Source: Agrypnia vestita
Taxonomy: Eukaryota > Arthropoda > Insecta > Trichoptera > Phryganeidae
Length of the DNA: 64,000 nucleotides
Direction: 5' to 3'
Assembly: GCA_016648135.1 (NCBI GenBank)
Contig: JADDOH010000142.1
Span: 29,185 to 93,184 of the forward strand
Part shown: piece after piece, positions 23,001 through 34,648 of the stretch
Layout: each line of letters opens with the position of its first letter
Numbering within the stretch: position 1 is the first letter of the stretch
The notes under the pieces: model-generated
The model's database searches: none
Told to the model about the DNA's origin: nothing
The model's input: only the letters and a program-made list of their open reading frames with translations
Position numbers and translations under genes: made by a program

Positions 23001-26000
23001 ACTAGACTAGTGTAGAATGAGACACAAAACGCAAAATAAATTTTGAAAAACAAGGTCCATGTGCCATTAGAATCTTGTTATAAAATCATATAATGAAGAA
23101 TTGGTGCAGACGAAACTTTCAACACTTCAAAATGACTATTTTAATAATATCCGTTACCTACATAATGTTGATTTGCACAGAAGAAATTAATAATGCAGTA
23201 AGAACCTTGTTCACGCAATGACTTATTAAATTGTTATTCAAGGCCCGGTTGTTTCAATTTGGATAAATAAAAGTTCGTTTAAAAGCATAGATTTTTACGG
23301 AAACGGATTTCAGACTTGTCAAATTTAATTTTTGACAGTTCGGAAACCAATAAATTCACTAGTATGTGCAAGTTAAAATATTGTATTCATTTCTATTGGT
23401 GAAAAACTCTTTGAATATGATAAGAATGACCTTGAATATACTTTCTCTAAAATGCCAGTGAATGATGGACTCACTAGAAAATCAGATTCACTGTAACATA
23501 TATACAGTAAAAGCTCTTTAATATGAAATTCAGGGGACCGAAATTCAACAAAAAAATTCGAATTAGGGAAGTAGAATTAGTAGGAAGTTTTTAAACCATC
23601 AACACACTTTCTAAACATTTCCAAGTGTACAAACAAATGCATTTTTTAACATGTATTTTTAAACACATTTATTTGGCCAATATTGCATTCATTTTTGTCA
23701 GTTGTTTCAATAAAATTAAAATAATTTACTTTGATATGTGATCTTGAGACATCAATTCAATTTTAAAACAGAAAAAATTAAAACAGCAAATATTGTACAT
23801 CACTTCACTGCGCTTTTCAATTTTGGCGCGATTTTTTAGAATTGTTGAAACAGTCGAATTGGCGATACCATATTTTACGCAATCTTGCCCTTATTTCTCA
23901 ATTTTTCTGTCCACGTCTTTAATCAAATCCATTTTCATAGAAATAGTTTAATTTTTGTACGCGCTGCGAACTGACGCCATTTTAATTTGAAACGAAACAC
24001 TAGTCAAAATAAAATGCGAAAATAACTAAAATCTAACACGTAATAAAATGCTAATATTCTTCACACTTATCAAATAACAAAAAATATATTAAAATCGTAA
24101 ATGAAGAGACTAAAATATTGAAAGTTTTCACGGAAATCACAGTTAAAGCACAAAAAAAAGTCAATGACATAATGTTTTCACGCGATATATTTTCAATCTT
24201 AATAAAACACAAAGATGTAACAATTTAAAACTCCAAAACTGGCGACAAAACTTCAACTAATCTCGTCTTTTGGCGGGATATCATAAAACAGCAGTCATAA
24301 GGGTACGCGCGCACTAGTGTTTTTTCGCCGCGCGGCGAAAACAGCAGGCACGCGCACTACGGCATAATGCCGCTGATCATTTACGGGCAGTTCTTTAAAA
24401 TATTTGGTGAACTTAACGAAAAATTCTTCCAACATTATCGAATGAATAAAGAATGTTTTTATGAACTTTTAAAACTAGCTGGACCTTCTATCGCATATAA
24501 AAATACTCCATTCAGAAATGTTTAATGTTTCTATCACTATATTCTTTTGAAGTGATTTCATACAATGGTGGTCTTCTTTCAACTTTTGTAATTAGCATTT
24601 CAATATTAAAATCTTCATCTAGATCAGCAGAATTATTGCTTGTAGCCCATTGTTCTTTCACATAAAATATATGGTATGGCGAAACGGCGCGTAGCGTGCG
24701 CGGTCATGACTTTAAAAAGATGCGTTTTTTTGCCGCTGACCGCCGCGCCGCAAGAGAGTTGTAACATTTCATCGATTTTTCGCCGCTGTGTTATTTTGCC
24801 GCTAAGTGCGCGCACTACAATTCAAAAGCCTTTGTTACAACACTGCGGTGCGACATTATGCCGTAGCGTTTTTTCGCCGCGCGGCAAAAAAACGCTAGTG
24901 CGCGCGTACCCTTAAACAGCCTTACCCTGTGCGCGCGGCCACCGGCCAGTTGGGGATGTTTTATGACTTTTATTACTGTCATATAGATGATCAAAGGCCT
25001 GTGAGCGGTCATTTCCGTCAGCGCAGGTATAAAAACACTAGCAAATGGTGAGAAAATGTTAACATTTACACAAATGACTTTTGTGTCAAATTTCATAATT
25101 TTGTCTGAAATTTTTTTCGTATTTGGAATTAGCCATTTTTTCGAATTATAGGAAGCATTTTGTATGAAAATTCATTTGAGGGGGATAAAATATCATTAAA
25201 TTTTTCGAATTATACCGAATTTTGAATTATAGTTGTTTGTATTAACGAGCTTTTACTGTATTAGGTTCCTGCTGTTAACTAATTTACAGTCAGTGGGAAC
25301 TTTTGAAAAAAAAAATTAATACATATTAAAAAATTAACATGTCAAATAAAAAAAAGTCATGAATTGTGAAAACAGAAGATTCTAATGCTGACGGATAGGT
25401 AGTTTAAGATCGGTCATCGGGTGTGCAAACCATGAAACCAAAGTGTACATCCCTAAACTTATTGTGAGAGACAAAAATAAAATAAAACAAAAATACAACA
25501 TACACATCGTAGAGTTTAATATGTCCATCGTCTGAAGCGGTGCACAGAAGTTGTGAATCTGGTGAGAAGCACAGTCCTCTGATGGGCATGGCGTGTCCTT
25601 CCAGCGTGTGGACCAGCTTTCCCTGCGCCACATCAAATATATTGATAATGCCATCTATGGCCCCACTGGCAATGTACTTTCCATCTGGGCTCTGAAATAT
25701 GACAGAAATTGGAAATGGTGTATACAGGGTTTCTTATAGCTAGTAGTAAAAACTTTGGGGAATTCTTTTTCATTCAATTTTGAATTGAAAATATTCTCTA
25801 CGCTATTCGTGAAATATCGACAGTTATGGAGAAAATCATAATTTGCATTTTTTTCAATACTCTTAAAATATATTAAAAAATTAATAGCATTATTTTGCAA
25901 TACAAATTTTTTATGTGGAATTGAGGAAAACATGTGTAAATACGTACACAGTAACTTAGCTAATGCGTAATCAGGTGTTTATAATTTTAATTGTTTTGGC

Positions 26001-29000
26001 AGGTGTTACGAAGTACACAGAAATATGAACTGTTAAACTTATTTTAAAAATATATTTTTACTGTCCTCGCTGGTATTTGATATTTAATTCATTTTTCAAT
26101 GTGAGCAAAGTAAACCAAGAAGGTAGAAGTTTTTATGTTAGGTGACACTCAAGTCAGTATGGATGGTGAAGTATTTTTGAAAACAGAATTTTTTTAATTA
26201 TTTTTATTTTCTTATTTATTTAACATAACATTACATTATATTACCTTACAAATATAATTATACAATAATAATTTATCATACAATCATATAATAAAATATG
26301 TAACTACCCAACTAGGCTGGCCTGTTTTAGGGCAAGTTATATACATATTTCATTTTAAAACACAAATCAATCAGCTGTTTGCAGGTATTTGTATAAGTAG
26401 GGAGATCCGAGGAGTATATAAGCACAAAACTTGCATTTATATACTTTGGTGTCGATATTGTGTGTAGCGATCAGAAAGTACAGTGAATTGATTTTATAAT
26501 TCATTTTATGATTGAAGAATTGATTTTTTAATTTGTTTTAATAATACAGGAATCACCAACACAAAAGGTGTTGTACTGTAATATTTCTTCCTTTACATGT
26601 AAGGATCAGGAATTCTTAAGAATACTCCAACATTATCTTCACACATTTATTACACCTTTGCCGAAAAAGGCTCAAATGTCCGCCCGTCCTTCCGTATGCT
26701 CCTCTTAACTGGCGCATGCACATATATACATACTTACACCCACACACATGAAGATACTTTACACTACATCAGATTATATAATATTACATTAAATTAGAAA
26801 TAACATTAGAGACTTGCTTTATTAAAAAATAAAGCATTTATTAAATCGACTGACACCTCTTAAGAGTTAAGAATATTATAAACATCAGTCAAATAATATA
26901 GATAAGTACTCACGTAGGCTATGCTCAGGGTAAATTTTCCACTCGTGTCCAGAGTCTGCTCTTGCTTGCCACTCTCCACTCCATACATGGAGATCTTCCC
27001 TGCGTGGCTCCCCGATATTACGTGTTTGTCATCAGGCGAGAACTCTACGGTCCACACATCCACCGGTCCGGTCTCCATAGTCATCAATTTATCTCCACTC
27101 GTCACGTCCCAAATCATCAATGAGGAGTCCAGAGAACTACTCGCAATGGCTAAAATAATAATAAAACTTTACTACATAAATCTATAAAAAACTAACCCAT
27201 AAAAACCAAGTTTTTATTATACTCCCTTTCTCATTTACAAGTGGATAGGTTTGGCGCTTAACCTACGTGTTGGGCTCAGGTTGGGCGACGCTATGAAAGC
27301 GAGTAATAAAAAATTTCGAAAAATCCAAAATTATACTATAATTATTCTTTTTTTTAAAACAAAAAATTGTTAGATCATTTTTATCATCGTCACGAGTCTG
27401 TCTGCAAAGTTTCAGCTCGATTGGATCACGGGAAAAGGGTTAAAAATTGATCCAAAGTTTCTTCGACAGACAAGCAAGCAAGCAGACTCTACGAGTTAAA
27501 AGAAAGAGAGTAAAAAGAGGTTTAAAGGCAACAATTACATCTATTCACTCATTGGAGTACTAATAAAATGAACAGATTCACAATTAAATACGACTAAGAT
27601 AGAAGCATGTGATTGGGGTGGGTATTTTTACAATATTTGGAATCCGACATAGTAATGATCAGAAATCCCATAAAAAAGGCTAAAATAATCACAAAAATAT
27701 AATGGCTATGCATATTCTTTTATATTCGCATTCTTAAAAAAATGTTCCTTACACTACTATGTAGCTATGACGTGGTAGCAAGATACTAGCCTGGCAATAA
27801 GAACTGTGGAGACATAAGTTGTTGATTTATAGTATTTTAAACGGGGGTCGGAGTCTGACGAACCGGAAACTCCGGTCAGACCAGCTGACTCCGATTGCAT
27901 TAAAAAAATATATGTATCTTCTATTTTAATTAATCGATGCGTACTGTAAAGTAATCAATGTGTATGTTTCAGAAGTAGGGGACACCAAGAATTCATTAAT
28001 ACCGGATGCATATGCATACTAGATACATTTATGTAGGCAATCATTCATTGACGAAATAAATTGCATTCTCTCACTCTAGTGCGTACAGTTGAACCAATCG
28101 GTGCTGTATCTGATAACCATGTGTGTGGAATATTTTTTCTTTGCCTTTCGCTACAGTTGGAGATTATTAAATGAGAGTCAGGAGTCGGAACTACTCCACA
28201 ACCTTGCTGACAATTAACAAATCAGGAGTTCGACTCTTGTTTGCAAGGCCAGATAGTCATATAAATTAATGTAGTAAAAGACAAACTTTTAAGTACATAT
28301 TCTACTAAACCAGTATGTATGGTTGGTATAATATACAGCAAGAAAATGTATTTATTTTTCGTATAAATAAACCCAAATATTATAATAATTGCCATGTTAC
28401 CTAAGCTCCTAACTTGCTTAAGTCAAAAAGCTTTAGTAGATGTGTGTTATCATTTTGCCATTATCGGATGCACCAACTACCTAATAGGTAAAAAAAAATA
28501 TTGCACAATGCTGGTATTCAGTAGTCATGTATAGATAAAAATGCCTTACTTCTTCCATTAGAATTAACAGCTATGGAGACTACTCCGAGGGAATGTCCTT
28601 CCAATTTGTGTCTAAGTTCTAATTTATCATTTCTGACTTGCCAAACTTTCACAAGGTCGTCCAGTCCTCCAGTAATTACATAGTCAGTTATTCCTTCACC
28701 GGATCCAGTGGAGTCACTGTAAGATAATGGTAATACTTTTATTGTAATGATTTATATTACGTCAAAAAAAATTAAGTACACTTGTACGTAATTTTAGTTG
28801 GCTGCCATATAAAACTCATATAATATAGATAAAATCACTTTTGTGAATAAAATGAAATAATAAAGCCTACACAACAATTTTAGTGATTAATAATAGATGA
28901 GTGATAGCATATTTCATCATTTTTTATCAAAAAACTGCCCTTGACTTATAGACTAGAAAGAAATAATGAAATTTGGCATAGGCACTAAGTCTCTGACACA

Positions 29001-30270
29001 ACCACAACACAGATTGGCAAAACCCTTTGCCGGAGCTTGACGGCAATGATGACAAAATCTCGGGCAGAGAGACATCTCGGAAATGACTCTGCAGGGGCTG
29101 GCATTTCAGAGCTTTGTTTCGGAGATGACACAACCTGTGACAGTTCACATTCACACAAGGTCAGCTTGGTACCGACCCAATCCAGCTGGAGAAGGCTCGA
29201 CCGCAGCAGTGATGAGGATTAGGTTAACCAGGAATACATCCTGTCCAGTTCCTAGGAGGCGAGGACTGCTGGAAGCGCTTTCCAAGCAAATTAACTTGTC
29301 AGTAACTGTTGTTTACTTGCTGTTACTAGGAGGGGTCTCCGTCAATACAATTTTCAGATAATGTGCCACTCTAGAAACTACGGCAATTTAGTAGCCGTTT
29401 GGCTATATCTAAACTCATCCAGGAAATGAACACAAGTGCGGGATTTTCGTACACCCCAGGTTCCCATATCACCAGATACTGAAAAACGGTATTGTCAGAA
29501 GTCACAACAATCTACGAGCTTGCATGAGAGGATGTATGAATGCAGATGAGGTGGAAGTTGTGTGTCAGGACAGAAGAGAGCTCTGTCCTCTCTGCCTCTC
29601 CTATGAATCGGTGTAATGGTAAGATAATTGGGCAATCTCCTTGGATAATCAACCAATTAACTGAGATGGGAACATGAGTAGTATCCTGAAGGTAAATAAA
29701 TTTGTCAAAATTTTTTGCAAACCACAGATAAAGAGCAATTGACGTTTTTGATTGACTGTCCTCAACTACTAGAACGTATCTGCTTGCGTGTTCCATCTCG
29801 CATAAATGCGGTAATCGGAGAACTTTAAGTGTCTTCATTATCATACAACAATGCACTAAATGCAAAGATTTGACAGATTTTCAAAGGTTTGCTATGGTGA
29901 ATGTGATGTAAAATCATTTGAATCTCGGCAAAACACCTCCTAGACATCAAAACGCGCCTTTCTTAAGATTAATTCCTTCTTAAGGCCACTTAATAAAGTG
30001 CAAACAATATACAAAAATTGAAAAAACATGTAAAAAAATATATAAAGTACAAATATAACTATGATTATTAAACAAACTTTGAATTTTCGTCATCTTTTTC
30101 TTTATTCGATTTCTCTCCAACTCTGCTCCACGCACAACTCCAAATTGCATCTTCATGTGCGTTGTCTTTCTTGTGCAAAAGGGCATACTACAAACAAATA
30201 ATACAATAGTAATAAATTAAGGATAACTAGAAAACAGCTTTGACTTATTTTGGACACGTTCACTCACCAT
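20061..30270 (-). CDS. WDR61: WD40 protein WDR61/SKI8, complete seven-exon gene
   Basis: Coding exons on the minus strand, in order: 30268-30270, 30078-30187, 28550-28716, 26914-27149, 25504-25691, 21276-21447, 20061-20165. They total 981 nt, exactly 327 codons (326 aa), against about 305 aa in human. All borders are GT/AG and phases match. The product carries WD repeats throughout, for example [47 protein letters not shown] and [11 protein letters not shown], and ends [12 protein letters not shown]. Human WDR61 shows the same order, including [12 protein letters not shown] and [15 protein letters not shown]8/WDR61 forms a beta-propeller that scaffolds the cytoplasmic SKI complex (exosome cofactor) and joins the nuclear PAF1 complex in animals. 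The first coding exon holds only the ATG, abutting a GTGAGT donor. An Asp/Glu/Lys/Ser-rich insert (about residues 25-45) explains the extra length. Introns are full of transposons. Confidence 0.96.
20210..20500. repeat. MITE, 'AAAGGCAGCAATATCC' family, partial copy, plus neighbour repeat
   Basis: GAAAGCAAAGGCAGCAATAT followed by CCAAAG and a CAGTCACCGACGATTA word match 8960-9040 and 38015-38060. The right end is missing; instead TCATAGCTAGTAACAAAAAC (20475) begins another repeat also found at 25735. It lies in the last WDR61 intron. Confidence 0.5.
21580..21770. repeat. Tigger-like element end, solo fragment
   Basis: TTTCGAATTATCGGGATTTG followed by AATTAGCAGGGTTTTATTGC matches the right end of the element at 54386-56558 (AATTATCGGGTTTGAATTAA and GGTTTTACTG). 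The left part is absent. Confidence 0.5.
21915..23498. mobile_element. Inverted-repeat DNA element, long copy
   Basis: Ends TGTTACATCGAATTTGCATT (21915) and GATTCACTGTAACA (to 23498) are inverted, with TA on each side. Internal words CGGGCAGAGTGGG, AAAGCATAGACAATATATCG and GCGGTCCTATTTTAACTCC recur in inverse order in the shorter copy at 62931-63606. About 900 bp more is present here, without recognisable coding. It sits in a WDR61 intron. Confidence 0.65.
23800..23938 (-). pseudogene. CENP-B/Tigger N-terminal HTH domain, with stop
   Basis: From the ATG at 23938 the frame reads [15 protein letters not shown], stop, then [20 protein letters not shown] and AKIEK. The segment [14 protein letters not shown] is the recognition-helix signature of CENP-B/Tigger HTH domains. 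One in-frame TAA and absence of the DDE region make it non-functional. Confidence 0.7.
24367..24525 (+). pseudogene. Harbinger transposase, N-terminal fragment
   Basis: The 52-residue frame starts [17 protein letters not shown] and continues [20 protein letters not shown], then [14 protein letters not shown] and a stop. The FRM-K--F--LL--- pattern followed by T-FR is the conserved N-terminal region of HARBI1-like transposases, before the DDE catalytic domain, which is deleted here. Confidence 0.7.
24512..24661 (-). pseudogene. MADF-domain accessory protein, N-terminal fragment
   Basis: The minus-strand frame includes [17 protein letters not shown] and then [25 protein letters not shown] before a stop. 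The pattern LI--VE-RP-LY------Y-DR is the start of a MADF domain. Harbinger elements carry such a MADF/Myb-like second gene, so the two fragments come from one parent element. Confidence 0.65.
25260..25503. other. WDR61 intron, Tigger right flank
   Basis: Short AT-rich intron sequence between the Tigger end and the WDR61 exon donor at 25503. Nothing else recognised. Confidence 0.4.
25710..26900. other. WDR61 intron 4, AT-rich with weak repeat ends
   Basis: CAGGGTTTCTTATAGCTAGT (25729) matches a repeat start at 20470. The remainder is AT-rich, with no coding sequence seen. Confidence 0.4.
27380..27520. repeat. Retroposon 3'-tail-like repeat in WDR61 intron 3
   Basis: AAAGTTTCAGCTCGATTGGA followed by TCACGGG and a GACAGACAAGCAAGCAAGCA stretch is the layout of insect LINE/SINE 3' tails. 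No ORF is attached. From 27520 to 28549 the intron holds AT-rich DNA without further recognisable features. Confidence 0.45.
28930..29900. other. Unassigned GC-richer block in WDR61 intron 2
   Basis: About 1 kb is less AT-rich than the rest of the intron and contains several overlapping open frames. The longest (29512-29865, minus, 117 aa) includes [18 protein letters not shown] and [12 protein letters not shown]. Frames are interrupted as in a decayed mobile-element gene, but I do not recognise the family. Confidence 0.35.
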
Positions 30271-30653
30271 TCTATTGAAATATGAACCTAAAGTAAAACA
30301 AAACCTTCAAATTTCAAAAGATAAATGTGAATCGCCGGCTTATTTTGACAACATGCCCATGGAGTTTCTCTTTTCCATAGACAAGATTTTCATCTATAAT
30401 CTACGTCACTCGATTGATACCATTGATACATAGAAAAAAATTCTCGGATCCAATCATTAATAAATTACAGATGTTATGTGAATTTATAAAACCAATTTAT
30501 TTAAATCGTTTTTAAATTGAAAAATAGAAATTATTATTTAAAAAAAATAAAAAATAATGGTAGGGGAGAGGTGGGCACCTTTGGACAGGGGCAGATTTGA
30601 ACTTTTTTTAAACATAGCTTTGCAGTAATGTATGCCACAATTACATTTTAATG

Positions 30654-30885
30654 TTGGTACAGTTGCCGGCAAACTTCTTGTAATTTTTTGGCGTAGTGGG
30701 GGATTGCGCAGAAGACAAAATTTGAGTCTCGTTGGTGGAATGGTACATGCGCAAACTTTCCCCCACTACGCCGAAAAATTTCAAGATGTTTGCCGGCTAC
30801 TGTACCATTCCACCAAGGACATTCAAAATTTGTCTTTCCCCACTACGCAAAAAAATTTCAAGAAGTTTGCCAGTAACTGTAAAAT
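30654..30885. repeat. Fold-back repeat
   Basis: GTACAGTTGCCGGCAAACTT and GGCGTAGTGGGGGA (left) are mirrored by CCCCCACTACGCCGAAAAAT and GTTTGCCGGCTACTGTAC. A second mirrored arm (CCCCACTACGCAAAAAAATT, GTTTGCCAGTAACTGTA) follows. It therefore holds one forward and two inverted arms. Confidence 0.65.
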
Positions 30886-31015
30886 ACGTCAAGTAAGAAA
30901 GCGCTTGAACATAGCTATCAAAACAAGTTATAAACTCTCACTGTTTTTGTGCCGTTCGAGTTTTAAATCAAAATAAATGTTATATTTTAGGATTTGCCAT
31001 TCACGTAACTAAACT

Positions 31016-31743
31016 GTAATTACTAGATGCACCGAAATTCGTTTCACATTCAGTGTAGCCGAACTTCGGCAACTTTTACCGAACTTCGCCTTCGGCCGAA
31101 TTTCGTTTAAATCTGCCGAACTTCGCCTTCGGCTGAATTTCGTTTAAATCTGCCGAACTTCGTTTATCTACCGAACTTCGGTAGCTTTTTAATTAACTAG
31201 CTTTTAACTGGGATAAAAAGTATTCTTCATGCTTTTCCAGACAACAATCTATCTCCGTGCCAAATTTTATCCATATCCGTTTAGTCGTTCTGGCGTGATT
31301 GAATAACAAACATCCATCCAACGATCTAAACATTCGCATTAAATTTGTAAATATTAAATAAGTAGGGAAAAGCGTAAGGAATTTTAATTTAAAATGAAAT
31401 CTAGACAAAATGATGATTTATAAGTAAATAGGTAACGTGTGAATGGATCATGTTTTTTATTCTCTAGAAAAGAAACTACATCAAATATCAGCAATATACC
31501 TATACGCTTTAATAAAATAAAATAATCAATTTTAATATATAATATTCTATAACAACCATCCAGAACTACGTTGTGCCGCTTAATTAATTAAAAAACACAG
31601 AGTATATAAACAATTATACGTGTTTTCGTGATCGGGCAAAAGTGCACAAAATTGTAACCGAATTTCGGCCGAAATTCGGCTTCGGCACATATTGAAACCG
31701 AACATTCGGCAGAATCCACATTCGGTGCAACACTAGTAATTAC
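31016..31743. mobile_element. hAT-type non-autonomous element with 8-bp target duplication
   Basis: The element is 31024-31735 (712 bp), flanked on both sides by the exact 8-bp repeat GTAATTAC. Its ends TAGATGCACCGAA and TTCGGTGCAACACTA are inverted and hAT-like. Sub-terminal copies of CCGAACTTCGG/GCCGAATTTCG are probable transposase-binding words. It includes a retroposon-tail-like segment near 31250-31320 and no transposase. Confidence 0.85.
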
Positions 31744-31830
31744 TTTATTAGTGTAAAAAATTATTTATTACTTCTTGGTTTATCATTCACGCGTTGTTGT
31801 TTTTTTGCAAATATTTATCTTTCAAGTGAC

Positions 31831-33704
31831 TAAGGCCCGGTTGTTTCAAGTTGTATCAAAGTAAGCGGAAACCCTGGGTCAAACTAAGTTTAACCTCAAG
31901 GTTACGCGAAATCTCGCAGAAATAGTTGTTTCAAAGTTTCAAGTAAAAAAAAAAAAAAAACATTTTCAAACTAAAAATCTATCAAATATTGGATTAATGA
32001 TGTTGTAATTGTGTAAACTAAAAATCGTAGATAAATGCACGCCAAAATAATTTTGCATATCGCATCACGTCATTTAAATTTCGTTTGACAGCACATGGAC
32101 AGCACCATGCAGCACCATGACAACACGTAAATGTTTCGACACTTGACGTTCATATCATCGACAATGCTGTTTTACTAAATAAAGACTGAAGATGTCCAGA
32201 AGAAGATGAAAGGAGATTAGTGGGCCGCATTACGCAACTAATTTAATGTTTTGTGACTTTGTTCCCGCCTAAATGCGTACTTTCCAACAGATTTTCGAAG
32301 TAGATTCGAGAAAATGATGAAATGCGCCAGGAAGGTTAGTTATTGACGAAATTAAATGTTTTCCTACCTATTTAGTGTTTGCAAGAACAATATGTTTTTA
32401 TTTGATCTGTATTGTATTTCTTTAGTTTTTCTGTTTATAACCTTTTCTTTGTTTGCAGGTAATAAGAAAAGTGAATCCAAAGCCCACGACTAAAAGTGAT
32501 ATGCAGAATAGCAGTTAGATATTTTCAAAACCTAACTATCTAAAGAATCGGCAGGAAATTCACAAAGTTGTTTTGGAAAGGCATAAAGCCAGCAGATATC
32601 TGGCTTCATTTAATTATAATTATAAGACGTATTTTTTATTAAAATTTTCATTTTCCTGTTAATAGGTAGGTATATTAAATACAATAAAAGAGTTTCATAC
32701 ACCGAATATATTGTTTTATTACTATCATTCCGCGGAAGTCCTCTGTTTCTGCTGCCTTCGACAAACAATTTTCCCTACCATCCTTGCACATCAGTTCCAC
32801 AGACCAAACCATGCGACAACATTAGTAAATAACATCGAAGTTCGTAGTCCAATGGCCGTGTCTCTGGCTCTGCATACTGAAAATTTGTCGAGGTCGCAAT
32901 ATATCTTTCTGATTTCTTTAAAATCTAGGTGTTCTTGCCGGACCGCAATTAATTGGGCCTTCAGGCCCATTGTAGCGCTAAAAATTGCTGTGCATATGGT
33001 TTGAGGGCATAATCCCGATCTCCTACAATATGCAATTACCAAATCTGGTACCTAGTACCGTTTGTCGTAACTTGATATTTTGTTTCGACATTATGACAAA
33101 TATATTTCTGATTTTTATAGTGTTCTTCGACTGATTAAAATGTGGTCTGAGGAGCCATTGCGCTGATAATGGCTGACCCTATCCGCAGTCCAAGAAACAA
33201 TATTACAGATGCATCACCTTCGCACCTTTCACCGATATAAATGTAAAATTATCAAAACCCGAGTGAAATAGAAATCTTGAAAAAAAATATTGTCCACAAT
33301 GCCCTGCGGTAAATTTCATTTAGAGTTGCGGAAAAATCAATTTCTTCTGACAAAAAAGTATTGTTCGAGGTTTAAGTAAATTACTTATCCTGTTAAGGAT
33401 ATACTGTAGGATCAGTCGATCGTCGGAAAAGCCTGTGTCACCCTACATAATATTGTACATTTCGACACTTTGTATGTATAATGTCGAAAAATTAATAAAA
33501 AAATATTTTATTGACAGATGTCAATTACATTGCGCAGTGCGCATGTGCGTCTCTGACCGAGAGTTTAATCTAAAATTTCCGCTCAGAATTCTCCGACAGA
33601 TTTCGCTTAATCCGAGTTGAAACAACCCGTTTTCGGAAAAAGTACTAAAAATTCGAGCTTAAACTCTACGCTTACTTTGATCGAACTTGAAATATCCGAG
33701 CCTA
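31831..33704. repeat. Long fold-back of the GGCCCGGTTGTTTCAAG family
   Basis: Left end AAGGCCCGGTTGTTTCAAGT plus ATCAAAGTAAGCGG. Inverted matches lie at 33603-33629 and at 33660-33704. A 1.7 kb interior includes minus-strand open frames (32791-33042) with no recognised domain. The minimal relative is at 34231-34372, and a left-end piece is at 23242. Confidence 0.5.
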
Positions 33705-33850
33705 AGAGGCAGATTTGATCAAATCAGAGGAGGCAGGTTAAACTGCAGCAAAACTTTATCTTAATTTCAATTTTCCTATTTTTTATTGGGTAAGGTATGC
33801 AATATGTTTATTTTGTGACCATTTAAAATGGTTTTGCAATTTCATAAAAC

Positions 33851-34010
33851 TTTTTTTTACTGTGGTCGAAGTCTGACTAGATTAAAAATATTAATTTTAT
33901 AAGTTAATAGGAGATTGAATTTTACGAGTTTTCTTTTTACCGTGGTCGAAGTCTGACTAGATTAAAAATATTAATTTTATAAGTTAATAGGAGATCGAAT
34001 TTTACGAGTT
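33851..34010. repeat. 80-bp direct tandem duplication
   Basis: GTGGTCGAAGTCTGACTAGA starts at 33862 and again at 33942. Units differ by only a few bases, indicating a recent duplication. Confidence 0.85.
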
Positions 34011-34230
34011 TAATAAATCTTTTATGTTATATTTGTTTTGAGTACATGTCAATAAATACCATTTAACTAACAATAAACAAGCGCTCTTTCCTCGTTATTT
34101 TCTGCATTTAAATATTGTTTTCAAAACTGCCCCATGTCAATTCAAATGTGCCCCTTGAGGAGGTATATTTGAACAAAATTTGTGTTTTTAAAAAAGCAAA
34201 TATTTCATCATATAGTTTTTATCTAATTGA

Positions 34231-34372
34231 GGCCCGGTTGTTTCAAGTTCGATCAAAGTAAGCGGTCGATTAAAGCATAGTTTTTTACGAAAACGGATCG
34301 TCTGATTGGTGGAGAACGTAAACATCTATGCTTTAAAGAACGCTTACTTTAATCCAACTTGAAACAACCGGC
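34231..34372. repeat. Short MITE with long inverted ends
   Basis: GGCCCGGTTGTTTCAAGTTC plus GATCAAAGTAAGCG at the left is mirrored by CGCTTACTTTAATCCAACTT plus GAAACAACCGG at the right; AAAGCATAG is also mirrored. The element is 142 bp and almost wholly palindromic. Confidence 0.75.
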
Positions 34373-34648
34373 ACATAGTGTGAAAAATGTGCTAAAGTGC
34401 CCCCTTCTCCCCTAGTTATTGGGGTTTTAAAAAAATTAAAGATCAGAAAAAATAATAAAAAAATAGAAGCTCAATCATACATTCAGTCTGTGACAGCTCA
34501 TAGATAAAAATACTGAATAATGACAGATTAGCTGTCATGTTACGGCAATCGATTTTGAGTACTTTTACGATTTTTAGTGCAATCAAATGCAGGCAAATGC
34601 AGGTAGAGATATGATTTGTCTTGTTTTGGAGTAAACAAAGACATTACA

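Larger units (their letters stand above)
24301..24911. mobile_element. PIF/Harbinger deletion derivative carrying pieces of both element genes
   Basis: Inverted ends GGGTACGCGCGCACTAGTG and CACTAG..CGCGTACCC (inner mismatches) frame 611 bp. Flanks are TAA and TTA, close to the 3-bp TWA duplications of Harbinger. The ends are CG-rich with GCCGCGCGGC palindromes. Inside, the left half encodes the start of a Harbinger transposase (+) and the right half the start of a MADF protein (-), converging at about 24512-24525. It is nested inside the Tigger element at 23505-25258. Confidence 0.8.
23505..25258 (-). mobile_element. Tigger/pogo-type element with a nested Harbinger derivative
   Basis: CAGTAAAAGCTCTTTAATAT (23505) and the inverse ATTAACGAGCTTTTACTG (to 25258) are terminal inverted repeats flanked by TA, as in pogo/Tigger. 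Inside on the minus strand is a decayed CENP-B-type DNA-binding domain (23800-23938). A separate element (24301-24911) is inserted within it. Confidence 0.8.
30554..34421. mobile_element. Nested transposon block between WDR61 and ADAM17 promoters
   Basis: TAGGGGAGAGGTGGGCACCT (30561) and the inverse AGTGCCCCCTTCTCCCCTA (to about 34415) look like the ends of one large element. Inside are a fold-back (30654-30885), a hAT element (31024-31735), a long fold-back (31831-33704), an 80-bp tandem duplication (33851-34010) and a short MITE (34231-34372). The outer pair could instead be two separate fragments. Confidence 0.5.

Noticed and set aside
24815..25096. 93-aa minus-strand frame
   Set aside because: It runs through the Harbinger inverted end and Tigger interior and has no recognisable domain.
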